Positions 1-8,049 of a DNA stretch of 21,276 nucleotides are shown in pieces. The notes beneath the pieces were generated by a model, which saw nothing but the letters and a program-made list of their open reading frames with translations, made no database searches and was not told the DNA's origin. Source of the stretch: JBAYJY01 sp041664945 (GTDB taxonomy: Bacteria; UBP15; UBA6099); NCBI GenBank assembly GCA_041664945.1, contig JBAYJY010000074.1:1-21276 (forward strand), given 5' to 3'. The stretch's first letter is position 1, and every line of letters begins with the position of its first letter. A program made the position numbers and the translations under genes.

Positions 1-136
1 TATTTAAACTACAATTTTTCAAGAATGCGGCTATAATATTTTAACAGTGCTTATAACAATTATACAAAGGCGGGCTATTGAAATTCATATTTTGTTCTGA
101 TTTCTAAGCCTTAAAATACTAAAAGGGAATTTTAGA

Positions 137-352
137 ATGAATAAGATTGAAAAAATTGCGTGTTTATTTTCCATGACAATAGTCATGCTGCTGATTTCGG
201 CGAATAGCGCTCATGCTTATCTTGATCCCGGCAGCGGCAGCTATTTATTTCAGATAATGATAGCCACTTTTGTCGGAGTCGGGTTTACCGTAAAAATATA
301 CTGGAGAAAAATCAAGGAATTTTTTATCAGGCTATTTTTCAAATCAAAGTGA
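137..352 (+). CDS. small exported membrane protein, YLDPGSGS type
   Basis: This is a 71-residue protein. Residues 1-27 look like a signal peptide (basic start, hydrophobic core, ending Ala-His-Ala). The strongly patterned YLDPGSGSYLFQ stretch follows at residues 28-39, then a second hydrophobic helix (about 36-52) and a very basic tail (WRKIKEFFIRLFFKSK). I recognise the AYLDPGSGS signature from small conserved proteins that sit beside envelope-polymer and sulfatase-fold genes, but no function is established that I know of. An AGGG ribosome site lies about nine bases before the ATG, and a TATAAT-like box lies at 32-37. The gene is 100 bp ahead of the phosphatase-fold membrane protein on the same strand, so the two are probably co-transcribed and may work together in the membrane. 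Coding status is well supported and function is unknown. Confidence 0.8.
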   Translation: MNKIEKIACLFSMTIVMLLISANSAHAYLDPGSGSYLFQIMIATFVGVGFTVKIYWRKIKEFFIRLFFKSK

Positions 353-452
353 ACGGCCAACAAAATATCAAATTATCAATTCCGCCGATCATGTTTCATT
401 CCATGATTCCCGCGGGCAATCTTTTCCGCTTTAAGAACATGAGGTTAAACCG

Positions 453-1943
453 GTGAAAAAGCAATTTATCCTACATCCGTTTCTCATAGCTATATATCCC
501 GCCCTTTTTCTTTACACGCATAATATCTCCGAATTGCGATTCGACGAATTCGCCGTTCCGGCGGCGATCATCCTTTCGTGCTCGATTCTCATATTTCTGA
601 TCGTCAACCTGTTTGTCCGGGACAAAAAAAAGAGCGCCCTTTTCGTGTCGCTTTTTTTGATAATGTTTTTCTCATACGGCCATGTATTCGAAGTTTTGGG
701 GAGAGGCGCGCTCGGAATGACAAGGCACCGGTATTTTTTCGGCCCGTGGCTGGCGCTGTTGTTTTTCGGCTTCTACGCTTCCGTTAAAACACGACGCGAC
801 CTTACAAATATAACCTCGATTTTGAACGCCGTAACTCTGGGGCTTGCGCTGTTCTCAACATTCAGCATCGCAAGATTCGGATCGACGCTCGACAGTAAAT
901 GGATAATGAATTGGAACGAAGAAATCAAAAAGATCAGCGTCTTTGATAAAAAGAAATACGACAAACTTCCAAATGTTTATTATATAATATTCGACAGATA
1001 TTCCAGTGAAAAGGCGCTAAAAGCGAATTTTGGTTTCGACAACAGCGATTTGACTGGTTTTCTGAGAGAAAAAGGATTCTATGTCCCTTCGGATAGCGTC
1101 TGCAATCGCCCCGGAACCATGTTTTCGCTGGCTTCTTCCCTTAATATGGAACACTTGGATTTTGTTAAGGACGCCTCAAAGCCGGAACTTTACTCGCCAA
1201 AATTATTTTATATGATAAATAACAGCAAAGTCATTACTATCTTCAAGCGCCTTGGCTATAAATTCATTCTTTTCGGAGACTGGTACTCCCCGACACGCAC
1301 GAACCGGCTCGCCGATGTCACATACAAATTCGGGATTTCCAAATATATGGACGATTTCTCTTTTCAGATTTTTAATAAGAGCATCGCAGGCTATATGTAT
1401 GATAAGGTGTTCAAAGTGCAGTCTGTAGAAAACAGTAAGCGAATAATATTCGATAAAATAGCCAAAATAACGGAAACAGCCCGCGGGGAAGACTCGCCGA
1501 AGCTGGTTTTTGTTCACTTTCTCCTTACGCATCCTCCATATATCTTCAAAAGAGACGGTTCGGGGTACACAGATGAAGAAAGAGCCAAGCTTGGCAACAA
1601 GGGCATGTATATCGAACAAATGATATACTCGAATTCATTAATGAAGAAACTTGTTGAAAACCTCATAAATAATTCCGAAGTTGAACCGATCATAATCATT
1701 CAGGGCGATGAGGGCCCTGGCGCCGGGAATATGAACATAAATAAGAACATTAATGAGCTAAGTTGCAGCATTCTGAACGCATACTTGCTTCCGAAATCTC
1801 ATAGCAATGAGAATTTCGCTCCCTATGATACAATATCGCCAGTCAATACATTCAGGATGATTTTCAACAGATATTTCGGCGCAGACTACAAGATGCTTCC
1901 AGACACCTGCGACGCCCCATCTGATAATAGTCTGAACGATTGA
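453..1943 (+). CDS. membrane-anchored sulfatase/phosphatase-fold protein (LtaS/phosphoethanolamine-transferase-like)
   Basis: The 496-residue protein has about five N-terminal membrane helices (roughly 5-22, 35-55, 61-80, 95-111, 121-141) and then an extracytoplasmic alkaline-phosphatase-superfamily domain. Visible landmarks are the first metal Asp181 in YYIIFDRYSS, a likely nucleophile Thr222 in PGTMFSLASSLN, His360 in LLTHPP, and the second metal motif at 418-422. That motif reads GDEGP where the family normally has (S/G)DHG, so one metal-ligand His is replaced by Glu420. Relatives transfer or hydrolyse phospho- or sulfo-groups on envelope polymers. The substrate here cannot be read. The start is GTG, supported by GAGG at 441-444; the nearby ATG at 439 runs into a stop after five codons. 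The gene follows the small YLDPGSGS protein. The 3' end faces the thiolase gene convergently. Confidence 0.8.
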   Translation: MKKQFILHPFLIAIYPALFLYTHNISELRFDEFAVPAAIILSCSILIFLIVNLFVRDKKKSALFVSLFLIMFFSYGHVFEVLGRGALGMTRHRYFFGPWLALLFFGFYASVKTRRDLTNITSILNAVTLGLALFSTFSIARFGSTLDSKWIMNWNEEIKKISVFDKKKYDKLPNVYYIIFDRYSSEKALKANFGFDNSDLTGFLREKGFYVPSDSVCNRPGTMFSLASSLNMEHLDFVKDASKPELYSPKLFYMINNSKVITIFKRLGYKFILFGDWYSPTRTNRLADVTYKFGISKYMDDFSFQIFNKSIAGYMYDKVFKVQSVENSKRIIFDKIAKITETARGEDSPKLVFVHFLLTHPPYIFKRDGSGYTDEERAKLGNKGMYIEQMIYSNSLMKKLVENLINNSEVEPIIIIQGDEGPGAGNMNINKNINELSCSILNAYLLPKSHSNENFAPYDTISPVNTFRMIFNRYFGADYKMLPDTCDAPSDNSLND

Positions 1944-2081
1944 TTAAAGCCGTATGGTCGCATTTGTTTTGCAATCAGCCAGCGCAACCCGCCTCTTGCG
2001 CAAAAACACCGCTGGTAAAGAGAGAAATCAGAAATATCTATTAAACCGGGCCGCATTAACCTTCATAGCCGACTCAGTTTG

Positions 2082-3266
2082 TTATCTTTGCACTATCATC
2101 GTGACCGCTTCGCCGCCGCCGAGGCAGAGGGACGCTTCGCCTGTTTTGACGTCCCGCTTCTCCATTTCATAGAGCAGCGTTGTCAGCACGCGCGCGCCTG
2201 ATGCCCCGATCGGGTGTCCAATAGCAACCGAGCCGCCGTTTACGTTGACATTCTCCGAAGTCAGTCCCAACTCGCGCATGCAGCACACTGTCGAGCCGGA
2301 AAACGCCTCGTTAACCTCGTGCAGGTCTATATCCTTGATATCCATTCCGGCGCGTTTCAAAACCTTCGGAATTGAATGTATAGGCGCTATCAGAACGTAT
2401 TTCATGTCGAGTCCGGAGGAACCGTAAGCCATGATAGTGGCCAGCGGCTTGCAGCCGAGCGCTTCAGCCTTCTCTCGTGACATGACGCAGACCGCTGCCG
2501 CGCCGTCGGCTATGATCGAGGCGTTGCCTGCCGTTGCGAAGCCTTCCTTCTGGAACGCGGGCTTCATTTTCGCAAGCGCCTCGTAAGTCGTCTCGCGCGG
2601 GCCTTCATCCGTATCGAAAATGACTGTCTGCCCTTTTCTGCCCGGTATCTCGACCGGCATGATTTCGTCCTTGAAGCGCCCTTCTTCGACACATTTCACC
2701 GCGCGCTCATAGCTCATCGCCGCGTAGCGGTCCTGATCCTCGCGGCTGATTTTATATTTTTCGCTTATCAGGTCGTTGCTGATTCCCATATGGAAATCGT
2801 TCACAATGTCCCACAGCCCGTCGTGAACCATGCTGTCGATCAACTGCGAGTTGCCCATTCGGTAGCCGAACCGCGCTTTTTCAAGATAAAACGGCGCGAG
2901 ACTCATTGTTTCCATTCCGCCTGCTATCACAATATCGGCATCGTTGCATTTTACCGCCTGCGCGGCCAGCATGATCGCCTTCAAACCGCCGCCGCACACC
3001 TTGTTTATCGTCACCGCGCCGGTTTCCCACGGCAAGCCCGCCTTAACCATCGCCTGCCGGGCCGGATTCTGGCCGCATCCGCAGGGCAGCACCTGACTCA
3101 TAATGACTTCGTCAACGTCTTCCTTCTTAATCGACGCTCTCGATATCGCTTCGTTTATAATGAGCCCTCCGAGCGTTGTCGCAGGCATTCCCGAAAGCCC
3201 TCCGTTAAACGTTCCCAGAGCCGTTCTGCAAGCGCTGACAATTACTGCATCCCTTGAATTCTTCAT
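2082..3266 (-). CDS. acetyl-CoA acetyltransferase (thiolase)
   Basis: This full-length thiolase (394 residues, the usual size) should interconvert two acetyl-CoA and acetoacetyl-CoA in the cytoplasm, or perform the matching thiolysis in fatty-acid or butanoate metabolism. All active-site landmarks are present: nucleophile Cys91 in NKVCGGGLKA, Asn319 in VNEAF, His351 in AIGHPIGASGAR and the acid/base Cys381 in LCLGGGEA. The loop after Cys91 reads CGGG rather than the commoner CGSG. The last block reads GGGEAVTMIV where many biosynthetic thiolases have GGGxGxA, so chain-length preference is uncertain. A GAGGAG ribosome site precedes the ATG by about ten bases. The gene is transcribed divergently from acetyl-CoA synthetase, which fits a shared acetyl-CoA theme. 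The biosynthetic or degradative direction cannot be told from sequence. Confidence 0.93.
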   Translation of the reverse strand: MKNSRDAVIVSACRTALGTFNGGLSGMPATTLGGLIINEAISRASIKKEDVDEVIMSQVLPCGCGQNPARQAMVKAGLPWETGAVTINKVCGGGLKAIMLAAQAVKCNDADIVIAGGMETMSLAPFYLEKARFGYRMGNSQLIDSMVHDGLWDIVNDFHMGISNDLISEKYKISREDQDRYAAMSYERAVKCVEEGRFKDEIMPVEIPGRKGQTVIFDTDEGPRETTYEALAKMKPAFQKEGFATAGNASIIADGAAAVCVMSREKAEALGCKPLATIMAYGSSGLDMKYVLIAPIHSIPKVLKRAGMDIKDIDLHEVNEAFSGSTVCCMRELGLTSENVNVNGGSVAIGHPIGASGARVLTTLLYEMEKRDVKTGEASLCLGGGEAVTMIVQR

Positions 3267-3324
3267 AACATCACTCTCCTCATATCTACATTTTTGACAA
3301 AACGTACAACTTTAGCATTTCGGA

Positions 3325-3372
3325 TTAACGTAACCGCCGTTCCCGCCGGCGCTAAAAATATTTAACGTAACC
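3325..3372. repeat. direct repeat pair TTAACGTAACC, possible operator
   Basis: The 11-mer TTAACGTAACC occurs at 3325-3335 and again at 3362-3372, with starts 37 bp apart (about 3.5 helical turns). It lies 59-106 bp upstream of the thiolase start and well upstream of the acs promoter. The position suits a regulator site, but no regulator is visible in the window. Confidence 0.4.
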
Positions 3373-3512
3373 CGATTCAAGAAAGATTATACGTTTTTCC
3401 CTGAAAACAGCCTAATAGCGTCTGAATGCGCTTTATCGCCGTTGTTCCACGCTATGTTTTAGTCGAAATAAACGATAAAAAAAAGGGGCTTTGAGAAAAA
3501 TTTCACAAGTTA

Positions 3513-3541
3513 TTGACTTAAAGAAACCCTACTGGTAGAAT
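3513..3541 (+). promoter_or_regulatory. sigma70-like promoter of acs
   Basis: TTGACT at 3513-3518 is separated by exactly 17 bases from TAGAAT at 3536-3541, each one mismatch from the TTGACA/TATAAT consensus. Transcription would start near 3548, giving a leader of about 85 nt before the acs ATG. Confidence 0.65.
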
Positions 3542-3633
3542 CTCACAGGCTTTAATAACTGGGTATCATTACTACGAAATTTAATTAAATACTGCTGTAT
3601 TAAATACGGCATAAAGCTACAGGAGGTGCGTTC

Positions 3634-5607
3634 ATGGCAGAAGAGAAAAAAGGGTTCGATTCAATTTTGGTCGAACAGCGCACGTTTGCGCCCAGCCCGG
3701 AGTTCGTCGCAACGGCCGCAGTTAAGTCGCGGGAAGAATACGACAAACTTTGGAAAGAATCCATCACGGATCAGGAAGCGTTCTGGGGAGCGCGCGGAAA
3801 AGAAATGCTCGATTGGTTCGAGCCGTTTACAAAGGTGCTCGATTGGAATGCGCCGTTCGCGAAGTACTTCGTCGGCGGCAAAATGAATGTTTCATACAAC
3901 TGCCTCGACCGGCACATCAAGGCCGGCAGAGGCGACGAACAGGCTCTCATGTGGGTTGGCGAGCCTGAAAACGATGAGAGAATTTTCACATTCAAGAGCC
4001 TTCTCGCTGAAGTCTGCAAATTCGCGAACGTGCTCAAGAGTCTCGGCGTGAAAAAAGGCGACCGCGTTTGCCTCTATCTGCCGATGATCCCCGAACTGGC
4101 GATTTCGATGATGGCCTGCGCCCGAATCGGCGCGATCCACTCGATCGTTTTCGGCGGATTCAGCGCCGAAGCCCTGCGCGACAGAATTCAGGACTCCGCC
4201 TGCAAAGTTCTCGTAACAAGCGACGGTTCCTATCGCTCAGGCAAGACGATTCCGCTGAAGAACAACGCCGACGCTGCGATGGCTCAGTGCCCGTCAGTTG
4301 AAAAATGCGTCATCGTCAACCGCACGAACAACGCGATCGAAATGAAAGACGGACGCGACATTCTGTGGAACGACGTTATGGCGAAAGCCGCAGACGTTTG
4401 CGAACCGGAACATATGGATTCTGAAGATCCGCTCTTCATCCTTTACACCTCCGGCTCCACCGGAAAACCCAAAGGCGTTCTGCACACACAGGCCGGCTAT
4501 CTTCTCTATGTCATGATGACATGCAAGTACATCTTCGACATGAAGAAAGAAGACGTTTACTGGTGCACGGCGGACATCGGCTGGGTCACCGGACACAGCT
4601 ACATCGTTTACGGGCCGCTCTCGCTCGGAAACAAAACAATCATGTTCGAAGGCGTGCCGAGCTATCCGCAGCCCGACCGCTTCTGGCAGATCGTTGAAAA
4701 ATACAAGGTCAACATTTTCTACACAGCTCCGACAGCTCTGCGCGCAATGATGCGCGAAGGCGACAAATGGCCCGAAGGCCGCGACATCAGCAGCCTGCGC
4801 CTGCTCGGCACGGTCGGCGAACCGATCAACCCCGAAGCATGGATGTGGTACTACAAGGTCATCGGCAAAGAACGCTGCCCGATCGTTGACACATGGTGGC
4901 AGACCGAAACCGGCGGCATCCTCGTCGCCACTCTCCCCGGCTCCGGCGTTCAAAAACCCGGCTCGGCCGGACTGCCCTTCTTCGGCGTTGACCCAGCCAT
5001 CCTCAGTGAAGATGGAACAGAAGTTTCCAGAGCCGGCGAAGGCGGCTATCTCGTCATGAAACAGCCGTGGCCCGGAATGCTCCGCACGATTTACGGAGAT
5101 CCGCAACGCCTGACTGACACATACTTCTCCATGTTCCCGGGCAAATACCTGACAGGCGACGGCGCCATCAGGGACGAAGACGGTTACTACCGCCTCATGG
5201 GCCGCGTCGATGACGTCATCAACGTCTCCGGCCACAGACTCGGCACGATGGAAATCGAATCCGCGCTCGTTGCTCACGAAAAAGTCGCGGAAGCTGCTGT
5301 TGTCCCGATGCCTCACGAAATCAAGGGACAGGGCATCTATGCTTTCGTTACACTCAAAGCAGGCCTTGAAAAGAGCGACGCTCTGAAAAAAGAACTCAGC
5401 ATGTGGGTCCGCAAGGAAATCGGCCCGATCGCGACTCCGGACGTCATCCAGTTCGCGGACGCGCTGCCGAAGACCCGCTCAGGAAAGATCATGCGCCGCA
5501 TCCTCAAGAAGATCGCCGCAAACGATGTGAACGACCTTGGCGACACATCAACTCTCGCCGACCCGACGGTTGTCACAAGTCTCGTTGAAGAACGCCCAGG
5601 CAAATAA
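3634..5607 (+). CDS. acs: acetyl-CoA synthetase (AMP-forming acetate-CoA ligase)
   Basis: The enzyme activates acetate to acetyl-AMP with ATP and transfers the acetyl group to CoA in the cytoplasm. At 657 residues it has the usual Acs length. An Acs-type N-terminal domain precedes the adenylation core. The phosphate-binding loop YTSGSTGKPKG sits near residue 270, TWWQTETGG near 418, and the C-terminal lysine motif KTRSGKIMRR places the catalytic, acetylation-sensitive lysine at 618. The start is set by AGGAGGTG at 3621-3628, five bases before the ATG. The gene has its own promoter and a strong terminator, so it is probably monocistronic. With the divergent thiolase it points to acetate assimilation into acetyl-CoA and C4 intermediates. 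Propionate is a possible alternative substrate, but length and motifs favour acetate. Confidence 0.96.
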   Translation: MAEEKKGFDSILVEQRTFAPSPEFVATAAVKSREEYDKLWKESITDQEAFWGARGKEMLDWFEPFTKVLDWNAPFAKYFVGGKMNVSYNCLDRHIKAGRGDEQALMWVGEPENDERIFTFKSLLAEVCKFANVLKSLGVKKGDRVCLYLPMIPELAISMMACARIGAIHSIVFGGFSAEALRDRIQDSACKVLVTSDGSYRSGKTIPLKNNADAAMAQCPSVEKCVIVNRTNNAIEMKDGRDILWNDVMAKAADVCEPEHMDSEDPLFILYTSGSTGKPKGVLHTQAGYLLYVMMTCKYIFDMKKEDVYWCTADIGWVTGHSYIVYGPLSLGNKTIMFEGVPSYPQPDRFWQIVEKYKVNIFYTAPTALRAMMREGDKWPEGRDISSLRLLGTVGEPINPEAWMWYYKVIGKERCPIVDTWWQTETGGILVATLPGSGVQKPGSAGLPFFGVDPAILSEDGTEVSRAGEGGYLVMKQPWPGMLRTIYGDPQRLTDTYFSMFPGKYLTGDGAIRDEDGYYRLMGRVDDVINVSGHRLGTMEIESALVAHEKVAEAAVVPMPHEIKGQGIYAFVTLKAGLEKSDALKKELSMWVRKEIGPIATPDVIQFADALPKTRSGKIMRRILKKIAANDVNDLGDTSTLADPTVVTSLVEERPGK

Positions 5608-5652
5608 GCGTTTTCAACAACTCCGGCCAACAGCCGGAACTAATTTCGAAAC

Positions 5653-5686
5653 AAAAGAGGCGCCCCTTAAAAGGCGCCTCTTTTTT
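5653..5686 (+). terminator. Rho-independent terminator of acs
   Basis: A perfect 12-bp stem (AAAAGAGGCGCC at 5653-5664 with its complement at 5673-5684) encloses an 8-base loop and runs into a T tract, 45 bp after the acs stop. The flanking A run on the left would also let it stop transcription arriving on the minus strand. Confidence 0.93.
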
Positions 5687-5888
5687 ATTGCTGTGGATTT
5701 GAATCATTCTGAATCAATATAGAGATATACAGATTTGCGCAACAATAGTTGTATACATTTGTATTAATGCGATGCATGAAGAAACAACGCATTGCTTATA
5801 TAACTGTCATATTCTATTGAATGAAACGCGGTATTATATTCAGTCAAAAAAAGAATAACACGGGTTTACCGTGGATGAACGAGCCTTC

Positions 5889-5964
5889 CTGAATCCTGAT
5901 TAGAAAGGATTCATGACAGCTTCATCTGAAGCTGTTGCGGGAAGGGCCACGGCTTTAGCTGTGG
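5889..5964. repeat. three adjacent hairpins, the last resembling an IS200/IS605 end
   Basis: Three palindromes follow one another: TGAATCC/GGATTCA (about 5889-5913), a perfect 8-bp ACAGCTTC/GAAGCTGT with a 4-base loop (5916-5935), and CCACGGC-TTTA-GCTGTGG (5947-5964, one G.T pair). The third has the CTTTAG-looped shape typical of subterminal hairpins of IS200/IS605-family elements. They lie directly after the stop of the cyclic-nucleotide-binding gene and lack a T run on that strand, so they are not a standard terminator. No transposase is nearby. A remnant end, a REP-like element or an mRNA-stabilising structure are all possible. The rest of the 5687-5968 spacer is AT-rich with nothing else recognised. 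Confidence 0.5.
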
Positions 5965-5968
5965 TAAT

Positions 5969-6466
5969 CTATTCCATGCCTTCGATCTCAGTAACTAACG
6001 CTGAGAAAAGCGTGATGCTGTCCTTATTGGCGTTGCGCAGACGCTTTGCGAGAATCTTGGCAATCTCACGTGTTACGTACAGCCCGACCTTAGTATCCTC
6101 GTCACCGAGTCTTTCAAAGTCATCTTTTTTTATCTTGAAGCATTCGCAATCCGTGACGGCCATAACTGAAGCCGACCTTACATCGTCGTCCATTAGCGCG
6201 AGTTCGCCAAAAAAGACGTGCATGGCATCCGTCAGTTCGACAACGGTATAGTTTTCATTCTGAAGCGTTTTCTTCTCGATGCATACCCGTCCTTCGTTAA
6301 GGATGAACATATCGTCACCCTGTTCGCCTTCTTTTATTATGTATCCACCGTTCTTGAACTTTACAACCCTGATAATGCCGCCGATCTTTTCCAGCGCGAG
6401 GTTGTCTTCCGCAAACTTTTTGAAGATGCTGATCTTCTTAAGCTTTTCCCTTACTCTGTCATCCAT
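5969..6466 (-). CDS. stand-alone cyclic-nucleotide-binding domain protein
   Basis: The 165-residue protein consists almost entirely of one CRP-type cNMP-binding domain: a short N-terminal helix, beta-roll from about residue 28, the phosphate-binding cassette FFGELALMDDDVRSAS at 85-100 with Glu88 and Arg97 (the residues that contact the ribose and cyclic phosphate in CRP), and a C-terminal helix. It has no helix-turn-helix, kinase or channel domain, so it would act as a soluble sensor for cAMP or cGMP through a partner. GAGGAA lies just before the ATG. It is the last gene of a minus-strand run behind a K+ channel, 178 bp away, which suggests control of ion transport. Binding is well supported and the partner is inferred. 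Confidence 0.85.
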   Translation of the reverse strand: MDDRVREKLKKISIFKKFAEDNLALEKIGGIIRVVKFKNGGYIIKEGEQGDDMFILNEGRVCIEKKTLQNENYTVVELTDAMHVFFGELALMDDDVRSASVMAVTDCECFKIKKDDFERLGDEDTKVGLYVTREIAKILAKRLRNANKDSITLFSALVTEIEGME

Positions 6467-6497
6467 CGGCTTCCTCTTTCATTAATTAGATCAGTTG

Positions 6498-6517
6498 CGA
6501 ATAAGAGCGGTTATTCG
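6498..6517. repeat. hairpin in leader of the cNMP-binding gene
   Basis: A perfect 7-bp dyad (CGAATAA at 6498-6504, TTATTCG at 6511-6517, loop of six) sits about 30 bp upstream of the cNMP-binding gene's start. It could be an operator or an RNA hairpin. Confidence 0.4.
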
Positions 6518-6581
6518 TCCGGCGGGTTGAAAATTCTCGTGAATTTATTCATTTCTCATTAAAGCTCGTCTTTCAGTTTTG

Positions 6582-6619
6582 ATGCAAAGAGCTTATTCCG
6601 ATTATTATGCGCTTTGCAT
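6582..6619. repeat. inverted repeat between K+ channel and cNMP-binding genes
   Basis: ATGCAAAG at 6582-6589 is repeated inverted as CTTTGCAT at 6612-6619 with 22 bases between. It lies 26 bp after the channel's stop. With the hairpin at 6498-6517 it may modulate read-through between the two genes or be an operator. There is no T run, so it is not a classical terminator. Confidence 0.4.
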
Positions 6620-6644
6620 AGTATTCTGGCTCTATATACTAACA

Positions 6645-7997
6645 TTATTCATTCTTTAGCGTAGGATCGTTTATTGGCTGGTTTCTTTGAATAAGAACCG
6701 CTAATGAATGTTTTGGCACAATATAGTCGTCATCCGGATGAATGTTGGGATGATTGCTGACAATTGATTTGACTTTCTTGAGATTATCAACGAGCTGTGA
6801 AATGTCCGCTGTTTTCTGCGCTTCGCGAAGGGCTTCTTTCTTATGTCTAAAAAGGCTTCCGACATTTTCAACCAGCCCAATCAGATTCGCGCCGCGATTT
6901 TCATTGAAATAAACCCTAAGTTCATAAAAAGTCTTCCCGACGAAATCCTCCGGAAATGGACACGTGGAAATTCTCGCTTCCGTTTTCATATCGAGTATAT
7001 CGTTAACAACTCTTGAAATACCGGCCGAATCGCTCGAAATGGCGAGAATCAGCCGGCTGTACTCGTTCGTGTAAATAATTTCGTCCACATGCGCGCCGAC
7101 AAGGTATCTTTCGTATTTCATATCCAGCAACTCAGCGCAAATGCGGATTTCACGGTTCATTGCATAAATTGTCATCGCCGCCATAACTGTTTTTGAGTCG
7201 ATTTCGGAAAGCGAAGATTTATCATCGCTTTCATCCGCGAGAATAAATATTTGCTTGGCGGCTTTGACATTCGCCTTATTCAGCATGACCTCATTGTAAT
7301 AATCTCCCCTTACAAAACGGACATCGCTGAGGAAAGGATTTTGCATTTTCATATCTTCAAAATGTTCCGGATCTATATTAGCGATAACGACAATATCCTT
7401 CGGCTTGAAGAACTGGCTGCTGGAAAGCATTGTCGTCAGTATCTGCGCCATGTGTTTCTTCCACCCGCAGATGATAAAATGATCGTCCATGTCGTTCATA
7501 CTTCCCATCCCCCAGCCCTCCTTCAGCCTTCTCTCAACAAAAATTGAAGTAATCGTTGCGGATAAGATGGCGATCGAAACTATAGTAAACATAAGAAAAA
7601 ATAACGTATATATCCTGCCGGGAATTGTGCGTGGCGTGTAATCGCCGTAACCGGAAGTTGATATTGTTACCAATGTAAAATAAATACTCGAAATAAAACG
7701 CCTAAAAAAGGTCGTATCTATATCAGGATTATACATTCCTGAATTTTTCTCGACGATCATCATGAAAACGGCGGTAATCAGCAATACGATAATAATTACA
7801 AAAATTACTCGAAAAAGACTGTTCATCCATAGTCTTTTCGAAAACAATTTAATCTGTTTTGTGAATCCGCCGCCGCTGAAAGACGACTTCCTGCCAGCCC
7901 ATGAAGTTATCGTCTTTTTGCGCTGTGGCAGCGCCTTCATGGGTTTTCGGGATAGCGCATTATTCAGACATGAAGAATCAGTTTCATTATCCATCAT
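6645..7997 (-). CDS. two-helix potassium channel with RCK/TrkA-N-like cytoplasmic domain
   Basis: The 450-residue protein has a basic soluble N-terminus (1-57), a first helix (about 60-82), a pore region, a second helix (about 129-153) and a long cytoplasmic part from about 172 resembling the RCK domains that gate MthK- and BK-type channels. The filter reads TSGYGD at 114-119, followed by YTP. The G-Y-G-D core identifies a K+ channel, but Val of the usual TVGYGD is Ser115. The first RCK strand reads HFIICGWKKHM and lacks the glycine-rich GxGxxG of NAD-binding relatives, so its ligand may differ. Two ATGs lie in tandem at the start, with GGAA upstream. The gene is 52 bp after the PII-like gene and 178 bp before the cNMP receptor, suggesting one transcript. 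Confidence 0.88.
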   Translation of the reverse strand: MMDNETDSSCLNNALSRKPMKALPQRKKTITSWAGRKSSFSGGGFTKQIKLFSKRLWMNSLFRVIFVIIIVLLITAVFMMIVEKNSGMYNPDIDTTFFRRFISSIYFTLVTISTSGYGDYTPRTIPGRIYTLFFLMFTIVSIAILSATITSIFVERRLKEGWGMGSMNDMDDHFIICGWKKHMAQILTTMLSSSQFFKPKDIVVIANIDPEHFEDMKMQNPFLSDVRFVRGDYYNEVMLNKANVKAAKQIFILADESDDKSSLSEIDSKTVMAAMTIYAMNREIRICAELLDMKYERYLVGAHVDEIIYTNEYSRLILAISSDSAGISRVVNDILDMKTEARISTCPFPEDFVGKTFYELRVYFNENRGANLIGLVENVGSLFRHKKEALREAQKTADISQLVDNLKKVKSIVSNHPNIHPDDDYIVPKHSLAVLIQRNQPINDPTLKNE

Positions 7998-8049
7998 TTC
8001 ATTTCCGATCTAACCGCTATCGCAAAATATCCCGATTCCCTTTTTTCTA

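Larger units (their letters stand above)
3267..3633. other. divergent promoter region between thiolase and acs
   Basis: This 367-bp spacer carries regulatory signals for both neighbours and no convincing gene. On the acs side there is a good sigma70-like promoter and a strong ribosome site. Nearer the thiolase there is an 11-bp direct repeat (TTAACGTAACC at 3325-3335 and 3362-3372), a GC-rich core between the copies, and only weak promoter candidates on the minus strand. Confidence 0.6.

Noticed and set aside
409..416. CCCGCGGG palindrome between the first two genes
   Set aside because: An 8-bp palindrome is too short and isolated to support a function.
4294..5316. 340-codon open frame antisense to acs
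   Set aside because: It is a shadow of a GC-rich, strongly coding acs gene; it has Phe/Val/Asp-biased sequence and no motif or ribosome site.
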